A program made the position numbers and the translations under genes. The notes beneath the pieces are model-generated. The model saw only the letters and a list, made by a program, of their open reading frames with translations, searched no databases and was not told the origin of the DNA. Source: Nitrosopumilus sp. (GTDB lineage: Archaea > Thermoproteota > Nitrososphaeria > Nitrososphaerales > Nitrosopumilaceae). From it: a DNA stretch of 64,000 bases. Position 1 is the first letter of the stretch; each line of letters starts with the position of its first letter. The stretch lies in assembly GCA_029862745.1 (NCBI GenBank), contig JAOTWS010000003.1:62001-126000 (forward strand). The letters run 5' to 3'. Shown here in pieces: positions 8,082 through 16,775 of this stretch.

Positions 8082-9448
8082 TGAGTAACATAACACCTCA
8101 GGAGATAAAAGAGGAATTTCTTAAAAACAAGATGGGGATTGCTGGGATTTCAATTCTAATTATTCTTGTGGCAATATCAATAACTGCAATTATTGTAATT
8201 CCTGTTGAAACTTTTCAAGAGTGGAATAATCCAAAAAGCTGGATTACATATCCAAAAATTGCTATTCCAATTTGGGTAAATATGTTCATGATCGAGAAGA
8301 TTCCAGAACATATGATTTTAGAGAAACCAAATATACAGAATACATACCAGGATGAAATAGTTTTAACTTCACATCAATTTGGATTTAATTTTAACTATGA
8401 TGATTTTCCAGATGATTTTATTTACATATTTTCATCAGAATATACGGGCTCACCACTATTACAAATGTCAATCATTCGACCTGACGGTATCAAAATCAAA
8501 TTACTATCTACATCACTGCCTTATTCTAATTCAATAACGATACACTCTGAAAAAATATTTTCAACAGATAGAATGATAAAGAAAAACTTGTCATTGCAAT
8601 CAGAGAAATTCAAATTCACATTAGACAATTTATCTGTGGAAGACATTGTTTTTTCAAAAACTCAAATAAATGAATCGTTAAAGGGAGATTATATTTTTTC
8701 TATAGAGTTGTATGGAGTAAAATCCGAATCACAAATTAACGAATCTAAACTAATTATCGGAGGAAAAACCTTTGGAATGATGGGAACTGATGAATTAAGA
8801 CGAGACCTGGCAATTGGTCTTCTATGGGGTACTCCTCTTGCACTATTTATAGGACTAGTTGTATCAATTGCATCTGTAACAATAGGATTACTTTATGGAG
8901 TATATGCAGGATACAAAGGTAAAAAAACTGATGAGGTGATGATGAGATTTAATGATGTCATATATGCATTACCAGCATTACCATTTCTAATAATACTTTC
9001 AGTAACAATCAGCAACAGCATATTTTTAATGGTAGGTTTTTTGATGATTTTTGGATGGGTGGGAATAGCCAAAGTATCAAGGAGTATGTCACTACAAATC
9101 AAAACTCGCGGATATGTAGATGCTGCAAATATGATGGGTCAAAAAGATTCTAAAATAATCCTCAAACATATTGTACCTCAATTATTACCATATGCATTTG
9201 CAAGTATTGCAATCTCAGTTCCAGCAGCAATTACTACAGAAGCAGGTCTCAGTTTTTTAGGATTAGGAGATCCATCATTTCCAACATGGGGTCAAATTTT
9301 ACATGATGCAAATACATTTGGAGCAGCTGCAAGAGGATTATGGTGGTGGATAATACCACCAGGAATAATGATTGCCATAACAGGTTTGGCCTTCGTATTT
9401 ATCGGAAGTGCGTTAGATGTAATTATAAATCCAAAATTAAAGAGATGA
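8081..9448 (+). CDS. peptide-type ABC transporter permease (DppC/OppC-like) with large external insert
   Basis: 455 aa, much longer than the usual 280-320 of DppC. TM1 lies at about 19-41. It is followed by about 200 mostly beta-type residues outside the membrane, then the standard permease core from about 247. The core includes the EAA loop (YVDAANMMGQKDSKIILKHI) and the C-terminal ITTEAGLSFLGLG motif. The insert may stand in for part of a substrate-binding function or dock a lipoprotein; this is inference. It is translationally coupled to the DppB-like gene (ATG overlaps TAA). Confidence 0.92.
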   Translation: MSNITPQEIKEEFLKNKMGIAGISILIILVAISITAIIVIPVETFQEWNNPKSWITYPKIAIPIWVNMFMIEKIPEHMILEKPNIQNTYQDEIVLTSHQFGFNFNYDDFPDDFIYIFSSEYTGSPLLQMSIIRPDGIKIKLLSTSLPYSNSITIHSEKIFSTDRMIKKNLSLQSEKFKFTLDNLSVEDIVFSKTQINESLKGDYIFSIELYGVKSESQINESKLIIGGKTFGMMGTDELRRDLAIGLLWGTPLALFIGLVVSIASVTIGLLYGVYAGYKGKKTDEVMMRFNDVIYALPALPFLIILSVTISNSIFLMVGFLMIFGWVGIAKVSRSMSLQIKTRGYVDAANMMGQKDSKIILKHIVPQLLPYAFASIAISVPAAITTEAGLSFLGLGDPSFPTWGQILHDANTFGAAARGLWWWIIPPGIMIAITGLAFVFIGSALDVIINPKLKR

Positions 9449-9760
9449 TTAAAAATTATAACTACGAATTAGATTCAAAGCAGAATCATTGAGTTTGATG
9501 GTATAAGTAAGAGAGTTAGGATCATCTTTAGTTTCGGATAAAATTTCAGTGAATTTTACCTTATCTTCATCAGTTGCTCCAGCCTCATGAGCACACAGAT
9601 TAAACGCTTTGAGGTTCAAATTATTTTTTAGTAAATGAGATATGAATTTTTTATAATCCTCAGGGTTTTTCCAACTTTTGTTTTTCTCAGTGCATGCTGC
9701 AATCCAAACGTCTACAGAATTGTGAAAGATTACATTTTTACGAATATCATCTAGAGACAT
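9449..9760 (-). CDS. hypothetical protein, 103 aa
   Basis: 103 aa, soluble, helical, with Cys in CTEK and LCAHEAG but no paired motif. It is convergent with and immediately abuts the stop of the permease gene. It is probably co-transcribed with the upstream 9767-10147 gene (6 bp gap). I do not recognise the family. Confidence 0.65.
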   Translation of the reverse strand: MSLDDIRKNVIFHNSVDVWIAACTEKNKSWKNPEDYKKFISHLLKNNLNLKAFNLCAHEAGATDEDKVKFTEILSETKDDPNSLTYTIKLNDSALNLIRSYNF

Positions 9761-9766
9761 TTTAAT

Positions 9767-10147
9767 CTAGAAATCTGCACGCTGCATCTTGGAACCACAT
9801 CGTGGGCAAGTACCACCCTTGTGTTTATTATTACATACAAGACAGACGTAACGCACACCACCAGATCCACCTTGTGAACCCATTCCAAAGAATCCGCCAC
9901 CAGTTCCAGAACCACCATCATAATTCCCCATACGACTCATTTGTCGTCTTCTCATTATCATTGGCAATATAATGAAAATTGCCATTACTAGTCCTATACT
10001 AATAAACCATGGAACCCCCAGATAACTAAGAAATATCTGTAATCCAATACTAAATACCAGTGAAGCACCTAAAAAAATGTAATATCGCTTAAGCTGAGGA
10101 TTCAAGACAGTCAAATTTGTTTGAAAAAGGTTATAAAGCTTTGTCAC
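9767..10147 (-). CDS. membrane protein with C-terminal zinc ribbon
   Basis: 126 aa. Two membrane helices lie at about 21-40 and 48-65, followed by a basic patch (MRRRQMSRM). A Gly-rich spacer then leads to a C-terminal zinc ribbon, CLVC...CPRC, at about 101-118. This is a membrane-anchored cytoplasmic zinc ribbon of unknown partner. Gly-rich flexible linkers of this kind are common in thaumarchaeal zinc-ribbon proteins. Confidence 0.75.
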   Translation of the reverse strand: MTKLYNLFQTNLTVLNPQLKRYYIFLGASLVFSIGLQIFLSYLGVPWFISIGLVMAIFIILPMIMRRRQMSRMGNYDGGSGTGGGFFGMGSQGGSGGVRYVCLVCNNKHKGGTCPRCGSKMQRADF

Positions 10148-10400
10148 TTTCAGCCCCAGCTATAAATCATTAAGATCTTATCCATAGATAGATCATCAAG
10201 ATTCATCGATAAAGGCCTTATTACAATCTGATCGATAAATTTTTGCTGCAAATAGAGATATGATTCAAAATAAGGTCACCAGAGAAAATGGCAGAACAAT
10301 TCAATACACATGAGAGACATTATTTTTGATTTATTGCTATAATATCTAAATAATTTCAGTTTTTTCTAATTTTTCTATCATTAGTATTTTTTTAGAAATA

Positions 10401-10808
10401 TCATATAATAGAAAGGGAAATGGGATCGCCATTACTATCCCATGCAAAAATAGAATCATCATTATATGGAGACTTGATAATTAATGAGACCAATCCAAAA
10501 AAATTATGTAGATCAGTTACAGATGGTTCGGCCGAACCGCTTGGGTGAGAATGAACTATTCCGACATAGCTCAAATCAAAGGGTAAAAAGGAATGTGGAA
10601 ATCCTGCAAATGTAGGACCGCTATAATTAAAAGGTGGAATCACAAGCCCATCAATTTTAATCTCACCATGTTTTGATTTGCCTTTTAAAATCAAAATTCC
10701 TTCGTTAGGATGCTTCATTTGACAATAGGAGATAATGCTATCAAGTACATCTTTTTGAAGTAATACCTTTCGCTCAAAATATTTTTTTTTAAAAATCATA
10801 ATCATCAT
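10401..10808 (-). CDS. JAMM/MPN-domain metalloprotease (stand-alone)
   Basis: 135 aa, a minimal JAB1/MPN domain. The JAMM zinc motif is complete: Glu36, then His86-x-His88-Pro, six residues, Ser96-x-x-Asp99. Proteins of this class cleave isopeptide or C-terminal extensions from ubiquitin-like proteins or related sulfur carriers. No ubiquitin-like, E1 or MoaD-type gene adjoins in this window. A TusA-type carrier is at 55.5 kb, but a functional link is only speculative. The ATG-rich start (MMIM) leaves the exact initiation codon open. Confidence 0.88.
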   Translation of the reverse strand: MMIMIFKKKYFERKVLLQKDVLDSIISYCQMKHPNEGILILKGKSKHGEIKIDGLVIPPFNYSGPTFAGFPHSFLPFDLSYVGIVHSHPSGSAEPSVTDLHNFFGLVSLIIKSPYNDDSIFAWDSNGDPISLSII

Positions 10809-10823
10809 CTAGTTTAAACTAAT

Positions 10824-12110
10824 TTAATTTTGAGATGGTAAGATAGTGTAAGATATATTCGAAAAAAATTTTATTTTTTTTTCTATCTCAGATATGAGTT
10901 GTGGAATTTTTGAGTCAGTATAATCAATTTCCTCTTGAAGGGTTCTAGATTTAACTTCAAGATCATCTTTAACAGAGAAATTTTTTGTCAATTTATTCTC
11001 AAGTAAATCCAAATCCGAAGGTCGAAGAGAATTAATTTTATGTTTCATCATTACGTATTTTTCAGAAAACTCTGAAACATTGTTTACAAACGTATCAAGA
11101 TATTCCTCAGTCTCAGTAATCTGTAAAGATGTTTTGTCAATGTCTTTTACTGAAATTTCTCCTGAAATAATTCCTTTTCGAACATTCTCTAAAATAATAA
11201 TTATGGAATCCTTGTTAGAAGGAAGCATAACATCAAATGGTTTCTCAATTAGTTTAGACAGAATATTTTTTTGATCCTTATCTAGTGAAGAAATATATTC
11301 ATACCTACTAAGAGGACGTGAAATTTTTGTAAATTGTGACTCAATTTCATTTTTAATTTTAGATTTTTTAGCTGAAAACACACTTAATTCATTTTTCAAA
11401 TCAACATATGATTTGTAATCATTAGAAGATTTTATCTGCTCGATTGATTTTTCTATGGATGTAATTTTTTCGATCAAAGAATCTAGAGAAGTTTTATTTT
11501 CAATAATTTTTTTAGAGAGTTCAATGCGGTTGTTCTTTAGATTTTCAATTTGATTTAATGAATTAAGAATCTCATCAGATGTGAATGTTGTAGCATCAAA
11601 GTTATGTAGTATTTTGTGAATTTCAGAGTGGTTAGTGTTCATAACTTCAAGATTATCTTTTAGTTGAGCAGCATATTTTTTTGCAAAAATATGAATAACT
11701 CTGGTTTGTCGCCCCAAAACATCTCCAACTTTTTTGAGAATCTGGTTTAATGTAATGTCCAATTTTTTTGCATCATCTATAGAGGTGATTTTGGGTAGTG
11801 ATGTTACGTCTTTTTTAATAACATCAATTACCTGGGTTTTACCTCTAACCACAATGATGGCAAGATGTTTATCAATATCATCTACTTTTAGATTATCTTT
11901 TTCAAGAACATTTCCAATTATTATCAGGTCATCAATTAACGAAGAGGTTTGATCGCGTATATTTTTTATCGTAGATAATGTTTGAGACTCTCTCAATTTA
12001 CAAAGTTTAGTTACGATTTTAGGAACATCTGAGAGAGAAATTATCTTATTTTGAAGTTGTGGCTCTTCATGATTATCTTGATTTTTCTTTTTACCCCATC
12101 CAAAGACCAT
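10824..12110 (-). CDS. long coiled-coil protein
   Basis: 428 aa, soluble, dominated by heptad-like helices (about 120-260 and 340-415) with many Ile, Leu, Lys and Glu. The N-terminus (VFGWGKKK) is short and basic. No Walker motif is present, so it is not an SMC or SbcC ATPase in itself. It lies 15 bp upstream of the JAMM gene on the same strand and is probably co-transcribed. It is divergent from the SRPBCC gene. A scaffold role, possibly in division or chromosome organisation, is inference only. Confidence 0.75.
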   Translation of the reverse strand: MVFGWGKKKNQDNHEEPQLQNKIISLSDVPKIVTKLCKLRESQTLSTIKNIRDQTSSLIDDLIIIGNVLEKDNLKVDDIDKHLAIIVVRGKTQVIDVIKKDVTSLPKITSIDDAKKLDITLNQILKKVGDVLGRQTRVIHIFAKKYAAQLKDNLEVMNTNHSEIHKILHNFDATTFTSDEILNSLNQIENLKNNRIELSKKIIENKTSLDSLIEKITSIEKSIEQIKSSNDYKSYVDLKNELSVFSAKKSKIKNEIESQFTKISRPLSRYEYISSLDKDQKNILSKLIEKPFDVMLPSNKDSIIIILENVRKGIISGEISVKDIDKTSLQITETEEYLDTFVNNVSEFSEKYVMMKHKINSLRPSDLDLLENKLTKNFSVKDDLEVKSRTLQEEIDYTDSKIPQLISEIEKKIKFFSNISYTILPSQN

Positions 12111-12139
12111 TTGATGTTATTAACCTCAGGGGATTAAAA

Positions 12140-12649
12140 ATGATTGTACAGATAAAATTTAAAATTCATGGAATGTCGATAAAAGAAATGGTAAAACTTG
12201 GAGATAAATCATTTCATACAGGTACAGTGAAAAAGACAATTAGGATTAAAGCTTCAAAAAACAAAGTTTGGAGAAAAATTAGCAATATTGTCGGGTTACC
12301 AACATGGGTAGTAGATGTGAAAAAGACCGTGTACCGATCTAAAAAGAAAAGAGGTATTGGAGCAATAAGATTGATAACTTTCGAAGATGGTAGTGAAATA
12401 GAAGAGCATGTAGTAGCATGGAAAAATGGCGAGTATTTCACATATATTGCAACTGAAGGCTTACCGTTAAGAGCATATGTTGCAACTATTTCAATGAAGG
12501 TCAAACCCAAAAAGATAGTGGAATTAACATGGGAATCCTATCTAAACAGTAAAAAAATGTATGAAAAAGAATTTGTTGGTTTTCTTGCATTTATTGGATC
12601 TTTTTATGAGACATCGCTTGAGAATCTCAAAGTTTTGCTTGAAGAATAA
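12140..12649 (+). CDS. SRPBCC-fold (START-like) protein
   Basis: 169 aa from ATG 12140, or 158 aa from ATG 12173, which begins closer to the first strand. An upstream in-frame ATG at 12059 lies inside the divergent coiled-coil gene and is unlikely. The pattern is that of SRPBCC ligand-binding proteins: first strand KKTIRIKASKNKVWRKIS, a mid region with IEEHVVAWKNGEYFTY, and a long C-terminal helix. It probably binds a hydrophobic ligand; the substrate is unknown. Confidence 0.75.
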   Translation: MIVQIKFKIHGMSIKEMVKLGDKSFHTGTVKKTIRIKASKNKVWRKISNIVGLPTWVVDVKKTVYRSKKKRGIGAIRLITFEDGSEIEEHVVAWKNGEYFTYIATEGLPLRAYVATISMKVKPKKIVELTWESYLNSKKMYEKEFVGFLAFIGSFYETSLENLKVLLEE

Positions 12650-12703
12650 CACTAGAAAAACAGAGAGTTAAACTGTAAATAGGATAAATTCCGAAAAAAG
12701 ATT

Positions 12704-13045
12704 ATGAGTGACATGAGATTTATCATAATAGGTATAGTCTTAACTTTTGTAGGATTTTTGGTGCTTGGAATGTTTGGACATGATTATCAGGCCGCAACTA
12801 TGGAATCAGATCAGTTTGGTACTTGTTACAAATATTCAGACGACATGCCACCAATAGAAATCAATTGTTTATCTAAGATATTTGATCAAACAGTATTCTT
12901 TGGCTTAGTCATCATATTAATTGGGTCAGGAGTAGTTGCATTGGTAAAAGGAGTTAAAGGAGATTGGGATAGTAAAGTAAAACCTGAAGATATGGTAGGT
13001 CCAAGTAGAAATCAAAATGAGGATTCTGATGAGAATAATAAATAA
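12704..13045 (+). CDS. small two-helix membrane protein
   Basis: 113 aa with TM helices at about 5-24 and 66-86. They flank an external loop containing two Cys (CYKYSDDMPPIEINC) that could form a disulfide. The C-terminal tail is polar and acidic. It starts at ATG 12704 with an AT-rich TATA-like element (GATAAAT) about 25 nt upstream. No family is recognised. Confidence 0.75.
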   Translation: MSDMRFIIIGIVLTFVGFLVLGMFGHDYQAATMESDQFGTCYKYSDDMPPIEINCLSKIFDQTVFFGLVIILIGSGVVALVKGVKGDWDSKVKPEDMVGPSRNQNEDSDENNK

Positions 13046-13176
13046 AAAATAGATTCTAATGTAAAAAAATTACATCTGTTTATATTTTCAGTATAATATG
13101 AGCATAGTTAATGTAAACGAAAAAAATTCATATAGACAAAAAATTTCCTAGTTTTGGTATATTTTTTAAACAATCA

Positions 13177-13326
13177 TCATTGTTTATATCCTTGCAGAGT
13201 ACAAAATATTCCCAACTCATCTTCAAGAAATGCATAGTATTTTCCAAAACTTGTGTTACATTTACTTTCACTAGAATAAAATTCTGATTTTAAGATTCTA
13301 AAATATTTTTCATTGCATGTATCATT
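13177..13326 (-). other. open frame without start codon, downstream of SRPBCC gene
   Basis: In the -1 frame relative to the end of the 13290-13664 gene, about 49 codons run open to a TGA at 13177. The residues are protein-like (KYYAFLEDELGIFCTL). There is no ATG, GTG or TTG near its beginning. It overlaps the last codons of the upstream gene at a run of five A bases. It may be a gene remnant, a frameshift extension or chance. Confidence 0.25.
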
Positions 13327-13664
13327 TCACCAAGCTCATATACTCTTTGATCAAATTGTTCATCAGTTATTTCATCAGGTTTGTTTAACGTTATTACAAC
13401 CTCAGAAAAGGCGCCATTTGAAACAACGCGCATTGGTATATCCCAAGTAGACTCCTCATCAACATACTGATGGTCTAATATTCCAAAAGTCTTGTTTTCA
13501 TAAAATTTTAGTTTGGATAAACCGTGAGGGCCATTAAATGACCACCAACCATCATCAGTTATTTTTGCGTCAGGCATCATTTTTGACGGCAGTTGTAAAA
13601 TACTATCAAACGCATCCCCTGTTTTCCTTTTTACAGTAATAGAGACAGTTCTAGATCTACTCAT
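13290..13664 (-). CDS. SRPBCC-like small protein
   Basis: 124 aa. A first strand (RTVSITVKRKTGDAFDSILQLP) is followed by GWWSFNGPHG, central beta strands and a C-terminal helix ending MKNILES. This is the START/SRPBCC outline, comparable to the gene at 12140. No catalytic residues are obvious. The gene stands between intergenic stretches and likely has its own promoter. Confidence 0.7.
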   Translation of the reverse strand: MSRSRTVSITVKRKTGDAFDSILQLPSKMMPDAKITDDGWWSFNGPHGLSKLKFYENKTFGILDHQYVDEESTWDIPMRVVSNGAFSEVVITLNKPDEITDEQFDQRVYELGEMIHAMKNILES

Positions 13665-13730
13665 ATCACAATTGTAAAATAATGGTTAAAAAAGATATAG
13701 CATAAATTATAGTAATCAATACTTTTGGGG

Positions 13731-13907
13731 TTACTGGTTAAGAAATTTTTTAATTTTCTTTAGATTTGTAACATTTGATTCATGAAACATCACAATTGAT
13801 TCAGTTAAAGAATTTGGAAGTACCGTTTTGAGATTATTTACCAATTCATCTCCACCAATAATCATATTATCAATTAGTTTTTCAATTTCATTTTTTTCAG
13901 TACTCAT
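13731..13907 (-). CDS. small helical protein, 58 aa
   Basis: ATG at 13907 (MSTEKNEIEKLIDNMIIGG) to TAA at 13731. The product is soluble and amphipathic-helical, with normal amino-acid balance and no low-complexity runs, unlike chance frames here. It lies between two same-strand genes. No family is recognised. Confidence 0.6.
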   Translation of the reverse strand: MSTEKNEIEKLIDNMIIGGDELVNNLKTVLPNSLTESIVMFHESNVTNLKKIKKFLNQ

Positions 13908-13962
13908 TTGAATTGAATAAGAATCTAATCTTAATTAAATATTAAAAAATAAAATCAAACAT

Positions 13963-14403
13963 TCATTTAGAATTAAAATCAGATTTTTCTTTAATTTCAC
14001 AGTCATAGATAGTTCTTGCTTCATGCCATGAATGCCAAATAAAATTCCAGATTAGATCATCAATGTCATAACGTTGTCTTTCTGTAAGTGGGATATCGCG
14101 TAAATTATAAATTATTTTACTCCTCATAGTCCCTAATCTTACTCCTAACATGACACATTCTCGATTATTTTTAGGTAATATTTTATCTCTAAAATAATCA
14201 GGTTTTGAATCAAAGACATCAAAATGCTCTTCATGCCATTGAAACTTTGATTTATCAAAAACTTCAAGAATAAGAGAGACAGTATCATAATCTAATTTTT
14301 TCTTGTTTAGTTTTTCTTTGATTAAATCTTCTGATGCTTGTTTTCTTTGGATATCAAGTTTTTTTTCAAGTTTTTTTATAGATTTTGACTTATTTTCATT
14401 CAA
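13963..14403 (-). CDS. hypothetical protein, 146 aa
   Basis: The N-terminal 45 residues are a Lys-rich coiled-coil-like helix. The remainder is a compact helical domain with aromatic motifs (WHEEHFDVFDSKPDYF, NFIWHSWHEARTIYDCE). Two His/Glu clusters could bind metal, but no family signature is recognised. Same strand as, and 55 bp upstream of, the small 13731 gene. Confidence 0.7.
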   Translation of the reverse strand: MNENKSKSIKKLEKKLDIQRKQASEDLIKEKLNKKKLDYDTVSLILEVFDKSKFQWHEEHFDVFDSKPDYFRDKILPKNNRECVMLGVRLGTMRSKIIYNLRDIPLTERQRYDIDDLIWNFIWHSWHEARTIYDCEIKEKSDFNSK

Positions 14404-14455
14404 TAATTTTTTGCATTCAATAATGAACTTAAGCGTATTGTTGGAATACAGTAGT

Positions 14456-14689
14456 TTAATTATCTTTTTTTATTAAAGTTGAGGTTGAACGAACATTTTT
14501 TAATTTTTGAATATTCCAAGAAACAATCTCCCTAATTTTTTCAAAATTTTCTGCCTGTAGTTTTACTAGCATGTCATAAGTCCCTATTGTCTCAAAAACA
14601 TCAACAACATAATCTAATGCCCTCAGTTGATCTATAACTTCAGACTCTGTTCCCAATTCACAATTCAACATCACATAAGCATCAGTCAT
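14456..14689 (-). CDS. stand-alone Lrp/AsnC RAM (effector-binding) domain
   Basis: 77 aa comprising only the ligand-binding alpha/beta domain of Lrp/AsnC regulators: AYVMLNCELGTESEVIDQL, then YDMLVKLQA and a terminal strand. There is no helix-turn-helix. Stand-alone RAM proteins can bind amino acids and modulate full-length Lrp paralogues or act as sensors. A second one is at 19073-19321. Confidence 0.85.
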   Translation of the reverse strand: MTDAYVMLNCELGTESEVIDQLRALDYVVDVFETIGTYDMLVKLQAENFEKIREIVSWNIQKLKNVRSTSTLIKKDN

Positions 14690-14737
14690 GAAATAAACAA
14701 TAATCTGTTATTATTTAAAGATGAATGTTTTGACAAA

Positions 14738-15391
14738 TTACCAAACCACATGTACCAAGTCTTTTAGGTTTCTTCTTGGTTTTGGAAATTTTGTTTGTTC
14801 TGGATATCCAATACAGAGTACGGATGATGGAGTAAGATCAGTACCAATTGCATTCATTACTTTTTTTTCATCAAACATTCCAATCCAAATGGAGCTTAAT
14901 CCCAATGCCTGAGATGCAAGCTGAGAGTAACCTGCAGCAAGTGTGGCATCCTGTATAGCAAATTTTGCAAGGATGTATTCTGGAAAGTCAAATTTTACCC
15001 TAGAAGGATTTTTACAAAAAACCAATACAACAGGTGCATCCACATAGGGTTGTTTGTTACATGCATCAACAAGTAGTTTTTTCTTTTCAGGACTTTTTAT
15101 GTAAAAAATCTCGAATCCTTGATAGTTTCCTGCAGTAGGAGCAGTGTCTGCCGCTGCAATAATTTTATCTATTTTTGTTGTTTCAACAGGTTTATCAGAG
15201 AATTTTCTTGTGGAACGTCGTTTTGCCATAACGGCAAACAAGTCAGTATCCACAACTTCAGAAGGACCAGATTTTAAAATAAAATCAAGTAATTGATTCC
15301 TAGTATTATCATTTGAAGAGTCAAGAGTTATTTCTGGTGTATAACCTTGAGGATAAATTTTCTCTTCACTGTGTTCTGAATCCATGAGCAA
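14738..15391 (-). CDS. nitroreductase-family flavoprotein
   Basis: 217 aa. The FMN-phosphate motif RRSTRKF lies at about 58-64. The rest follows the nitroreductase pattern: DTAPTAGNYQ, then GYSQLASQALGLSSIWIG, then CIGYPE near the end. The first about 45 residues are an N-terminal extension before the fold. ATGs at codons 1 and 3 are both possible starts. Such proteins reduce nitro groups, quinones or flavins with NAD(P)H; the true substrate cannot be read from sequence. Confidence 0.88.
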   Translation of the reverse strand: MLMDSEHSEEKIYPQGYTPEITLDSSNDNTRNQLLDFILKSGPSEVVDTDLFAVMAKRRSTRKFSDKPVETTKIDKIIAAADTAPTAGNYQGFEIFYIKSPEKKKLLVDACNKQPYVDAPVVLVFCKNPSRVKFDFPEYILAKFAIQDATLAAGYSQLASQALGLSSIWIGMFDEKKVMNAIGTDLTPSSVLCIGYPEQTKFPKPRRNLKDLVHVVW

Positions 15392-15445
15392 TATATAGAA
15401 AGGAGTCTATTAAAGAATTACAAAGAACATAAATTCAAACACACA

Positions 15446-15631
15446 TCACTCAGGGTCAAAGGCATCACAACCGGAAGTACATGGTTTGTTCATTACACCT
15501 TCACATACACCTAAATCATTATGCATTATTCGATGATGACCACAAATTTTACACTTTTCTCTGAAATGCAATATTAGTTCAGAAATTGTAATTTTAGATT
15601 CATGAATCTTGAATTCTGTTTCTTTAGTCAT
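15446..15631 (-). CDS. Cys/His-rich small protein, 61 aa
   Basis: Residues 27-30 are CKIC, followed by GHHRIMH. Further Cys at VCEGVMNKPCTSGCDAF complete four or more ligands, so this is a probable zinc-binding microprotein. A tail DPE follows. It lies upstream of the nitroreductase gene on the same strand with about 55 bp between. Compare the 33-aa protein at 15953, which has a similar CxxC-His-x-GxCxC layout. Confidence 0.75.
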   Translation of the reverse strand: MTKETEFKIHESKITISELILHFREKCKICGHHRIMHNDLGVCEGVMNKPCTSGCDAFDPE

Positions 15632-15952
15632 AATTCTGTTGGGAATAAAGTTAGTTTAAACATTGTGAGTATAAAATAAGATCATTGATTAAACAAGATA
15701 GAAAATCGGAAGCAGGTATGCATGGATAAAACATAAACTGCTCAAGCCAGGCATGACTATCTTGAGTAATGTAATGTATGGGGTTGATCGACAATCCAAT
15801 CAGTGGTGTTTACAAAAAATTATGATGTTGCCCAGGACTTACAATAAGAAATCCATACAAGGCATTGAAATTAAGCCAACAAACGAATCATATAATATTA
15901 TAATCTCAGATATTTATTCATCTGCTTGAATAAAGATAAAACCAACGAAAAT
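15632..15952. other. intergenic with one weak 51-codon frame
   Basis: The only open frame of note is on the plus strand at 15774-15929 (51 codons, ATG to TGA, no motif). A frame of this length is expected by chance in AT-rich DNA. The stretch probably holds the promoters of the two flanking divergent small genes. Confidence 0.3.
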
Positions 15953-16054
15953 ATGGATTGCCCAATTTGTGAGCATAAATATTCGTGGCACAGAAAAACC
16001 ACATCAGGCAGAATATGTGATTTTCTAGGATGTTCATGTGTACTTAAAAATTAG
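15953..16054 (+). CDS. Cys-rich microprotein, 33 aa
   Basis: ATG 15953 to TAG 16054. Starts MDCPICEHKYSWHRKT and ends with GCSC, giving five cysteines and two histidines in a zinc-knuckle-like order (CxxC...C...CxC). It is divergent from the 61-aa Cys protein at 15446, to which its motif order is similar. Function unknown. Confidence 0.6.
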   Translation: MDCPICEHKYSWHRKTTSGRICDFLGCSCVLKN

Positions 16055-16204
16055 AATATTTTTTAAAAATATTGAGAAAATTTTTCTAGATACCGGTTAA
16101 AACCACACTTAGAAGGTAATATTCTATTTTTAAGAGAAATATGTCAATATCTTTGAAATATTCAGTTTGTTTTCTTAATATATGTGGTTTAACACTTAGT
16201 AATC

Positions 16205-16312
16205 ATGAAATATTGCCATGATTGTTTAACTCCAATTAATCGTAATTCCCCAGAGGAGTATTGTACTATCTGTAAAAGAGATAGAGCCCAAAAAGCAATC
16301 TATACAGCTTAG
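16205..16312 (+). CDS. zinc-ribbon microprotein, 35 aa
   Basis: ATG 16205 to TAG 16312. Two perfect CxxC pairs (CHDC at 4-7 and CTIC at 20-23) are separated by a polar loop and followed by a basic tail KRDRAQKA. This is a minimal zinc ribbon of unknown function. The Cys spacing argues strongly for real coding. Confidence 0.65.
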   Translation: MKYCHDCLTPINRNSPEEYCTICKRDRAQKAIYTA

Positions 16313-16643
16313 GAATGATTTTCTAGTTAATTAATTTTTTAGTTTTTAACTACGATTACATTGTTAGATCATTTTTTCTTTGATTTGGCTTTTACATTTT
16401 CTCTTTGTCTGCTATTTTTTACATCATTTTTTTCAAAAAATAGTATTCTATATTTTGGAATTATTTTTCACGTGTGTATGATAAAACCTACCTTAACTAC
16501 AACCCCTAGCATATTGTGCTCCCAAGTAAATTTGAACCACAACCACAACGAAATTAATGATCGATGAATTTTTGGTATAGATTTTTCAAGAAAAGTAGAA
16601 CATTGTATTATGAAAGAGATGCCATAATATCAAGGTATGAGTA
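16313..16643. other. intergenic, no gene supported
   Basis: AT-rich, with a T-run-driven hydrophobic frame on the plus strand (Phe-rich) that has no start context or motif. It lies downstream of the minus-strand tRNA. Confidence 0.5.
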
Positions 16644-16725
16644 CGCCGGGAAAGGGATTCGAACCCCTGCACGCTTTCACGTAGCCGTTTTCGAGACGGC
16701 CGCCTTACCACTTGGCTATCCCGGC
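16644..16725 (-). tRNA. tRNA-Ser (anticodon CGA)
   Basis: Reading the minus strand, the acceptor stem GCCGGGA pairs with TCCCGGC, followed by discriminator G. The anticodon stem GCCGT/ACGGC encloses the loop CTCGAAA (anticodon CGA, reading UCG). A long variable arm and a GGTTCGAATCC T-arm complete a type II tRNA. CCA is not encoded. No intron is present. Confidence 0.95.
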
Positions 16726-16743
16726 ATTAAGACTGAAATATTC

Positions 16744-16755
16744 TCCATAATAAAG
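16744..16755 (-). promoter_or_regulatory. TATA box for tRNA-Ser
   Basis: On the minus strand CTTTATTATGG is centred about 25 nt upstream of the mature tRNA 5' end, the normal position for an archaeal TATA box. Confidence 0.5.
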
Positions 16756-16775
16756 CAAATCAGAATACAGATAAT

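Noticed and set aside
16361-16567. 68-codon Phe-rich frame
   Set aside because: Composition follows T-runs; no charged ends, start signal or conserved feature.
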